A DNA stretch of 64,000 bases, taken from contig NZ_CP136651.1 in the NCBI RefSeq assembly GCF_036784765.1, positions 1 through 64,000 of the forward strand, in the 5' to 3' direction. The DNA comes from Novosphingobium sp. ZN18A2. GTDB lineage: Bacteria > Pseudomonadota > Alphaproteobacteria > Sphingomonadales > Sphingomonadaceae. This document shows positions 62,989 to 64,000 of this stretch, one piece after another; position 1 is the first letter of the stretch, and each line of letters starts with the position of its first letter. Made by a program: the position numbers and the translations under genes. Under the pieces are notes generated by a model. That model ran no database searches, was not told the DNA's origin, and worked only from the letters and a program-made list of their open reading frames with translations.

Positions 62989-64000
62989 GTGGTCGCGTCC
63001 TCCGGCTGGTAGCTTGCGGCGCCGGCCGAAAGCTTGTCCATGAATTCGTCGATATGGCTGTCGTCGATCACCAGCGGCGGCAGGATGCGCACCGTCTGGT
63101 CGCCCGCGGCGACGGTCAGCAAGCCGTGATTGTCGCGCAGGTGCGCCACGAACGGCCGCGGTTCTGTCTTGAGCTTCACGCCCATCATCAGCCCGCGCCC
63201 CTTTACGTGATCGAACAGGTCCGGATAGTTTCCGATGAACTGTTCGAGCCGCCCGCGCAGCCGCTCACCCTTTTCGCGCACGCCGGCAAGGAATTCGTCG
63301 TTCGCGACCACGTCGAGAACCGCCTCGCCCGCCGCCATCGCCAGCGGGTTACCGCCATAGGTCGATCCGTGCGAGCCGAAGCCCATGCCGCGCGCGGCCT
63401 TTTCGGTGGCAAGGCACGCGCCCATCGGAAACCCGCCGCCGATGCCCTTGGCCGTTGCCAGGATATCGGGCTCAATCCCGTATTGTTCATAGGCATAGAG
63501 CGAACCGGTGCGCGCAACGCCGCACTGCACTTCGTCGAACGCCAGCATCAGGTCATGTTCGTCGCACAGCGCGCGCAGGCCCTGCAGGAACGCGTCGGTG
63601 GCCGCGCGGATGCCGCCTTCGCCCTGGATCGGCTCTACAAGGAAACCGGCGGTATGTTCGCCGATCGCCGACTTAGCGCCTTCAAGGTCGTTGAAATCGA
63701 CATACTTGAAGCCTGCCAGCATGGGCATGAAGCCCTTGTGCATCTTTTCCTGGTTCGAGGCGCTGATCGTCGCCATCGTGCGGCCGTGGAACGCGTTCCT
63801 GAAGGTAATCAGTTCATAGCGGTGCTCGTCTCCGGCGTGCTGGTGATAGGCGCGCGCGGTCTTGATCGCGCATTCCACCGCTTCGGCGCCGGAATTGGTG
63901 AAGAACACCGTATCGGCAAACGTCAGGTCCACCAGCCGCTGGGCCAGCTTTTCTCCCTGCGGACTGCCATAGAGGTTCGACACGTGCATAAGCGTGGCCG
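62985..64000 (-). CDS. argD: Acetylornithine aminotransferase, 5' end outside the window
   Basis: PLP enzyme of arginine synthesis (N-acetylornithine to the semialdehyde). About 338 C-terminal residues are inside the window; the frame remains open through the right edge and its N-terminus is missing. Visible motifs are [20 protein letters not shown], the [13 protein letters not shown] loop, [14 protein letters not shown] with the PLP-binding Asp, and [14 protein letters not shown] with the Schiff-base Lys. The family could also include succinyldiaminopimelate aminotransferase activity. Confidence 0.95.

Overview
The window is a high-GC (roughly two-thirds G+C), densely coded chromosomal segment of an alphaproteobacterium, most likely a member of the Sphingomonadales (Novosphingobium/Sphingomonas/Erythrobacter type). 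The reasons are an acyl carrier protein–serine palmitoyltransferase pair (sphingolipid synthesis), a DivK/DUF3572 pair, a zinc-less DksA, DUF3617, DUF4112 and DUF1674 proteins, a Spinster-like MFS transporter, and a full gene transfer agent (GTA)-type structural cluster. Many neighbouring genes overlap by 4 bp (ATGA, TTGA, GTGA). TTG, GTG and apparently even CTG start codons are in use.

Layout. 0.3-8.3 kb: dnaA, a MoeB/ThiF E1-like enzyme, a class III sirtuin, dapB-nth-lipoprotein, a dicarboxylate/glutamate symporter and ahpF. 8.4-18 kb: ahpC, aroC, an operon of monooxygenase-ArsC-like-pnuC-NadR kinase (NAD precursor salvage), ubiG, lysC, a DUF123 nuclease-like gene without a canonical start, a cupin and katG. 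18-29 kb: nitronate monooxygenase, HNH endonuclease, a REP-like palindrome, an M20 peptidase, gyrB, a kinase/ATPase fusion, tRNA-Lys, folK, aguB, msrA, rsmB and an SDHAF4-like gene. 29-42 kb: DUF4112, an orphan peptide-binding lipoprotein, PilZ, dksA, a Sel1 protein, a five-gene overlapping operon (DUF3572-HAD-RidA-GDPD-GNAT), divK, a Pycsar-effector-like membrane protein, ACP-SPT-fatty acid hydroxylase (sphingolipid island), a Crp/Fnr regulator, GST and a YqaA-family membrane protein.

42.1-56.2 kb is a co-directional GTA-type head-and-tail module in canonical order: small and large terminase, portal, DUF6127, protease, capsid, connector, a very short gp7 candidate, tail terminator, tail tube, gp10, chaperone, short tape measure, a huge gp12, hub, NlpC peptidase, megatron and DUF2793. 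No integrase, replication, repressor or lysis genes accompany it, as expected of a GTA rather than a prophage. The gp12 gene is unusual. About 570 codons of a sheath/TIM-barrel-like protein precede a normal DUF2460 distal-tail domain, and an AAAGGA Shine-Dalgarno plus ATG sits exactly at the junction, so two products may be made.

56.3-64 kb: an OmpA porin with 26 consecutive prolines and a strong terminator, a lipoprotein Cu/Zn superoxide dismutase, a Spinster-like transporter, queC, DUF3617, then the minus-strand argD-argF-hslO block running off the right edge.

Peroxide and oxidative-stress functions are over-represented (ahpC, ahpF, katG, sodC, msrA, hslO). The ahpC and katG transcripts share a long hairpin with a C/T-rich, anti-Shine-Dalgarno-like loop, and their upstream regions share a short AT-rich motif, which suggests a common regulatory layer.
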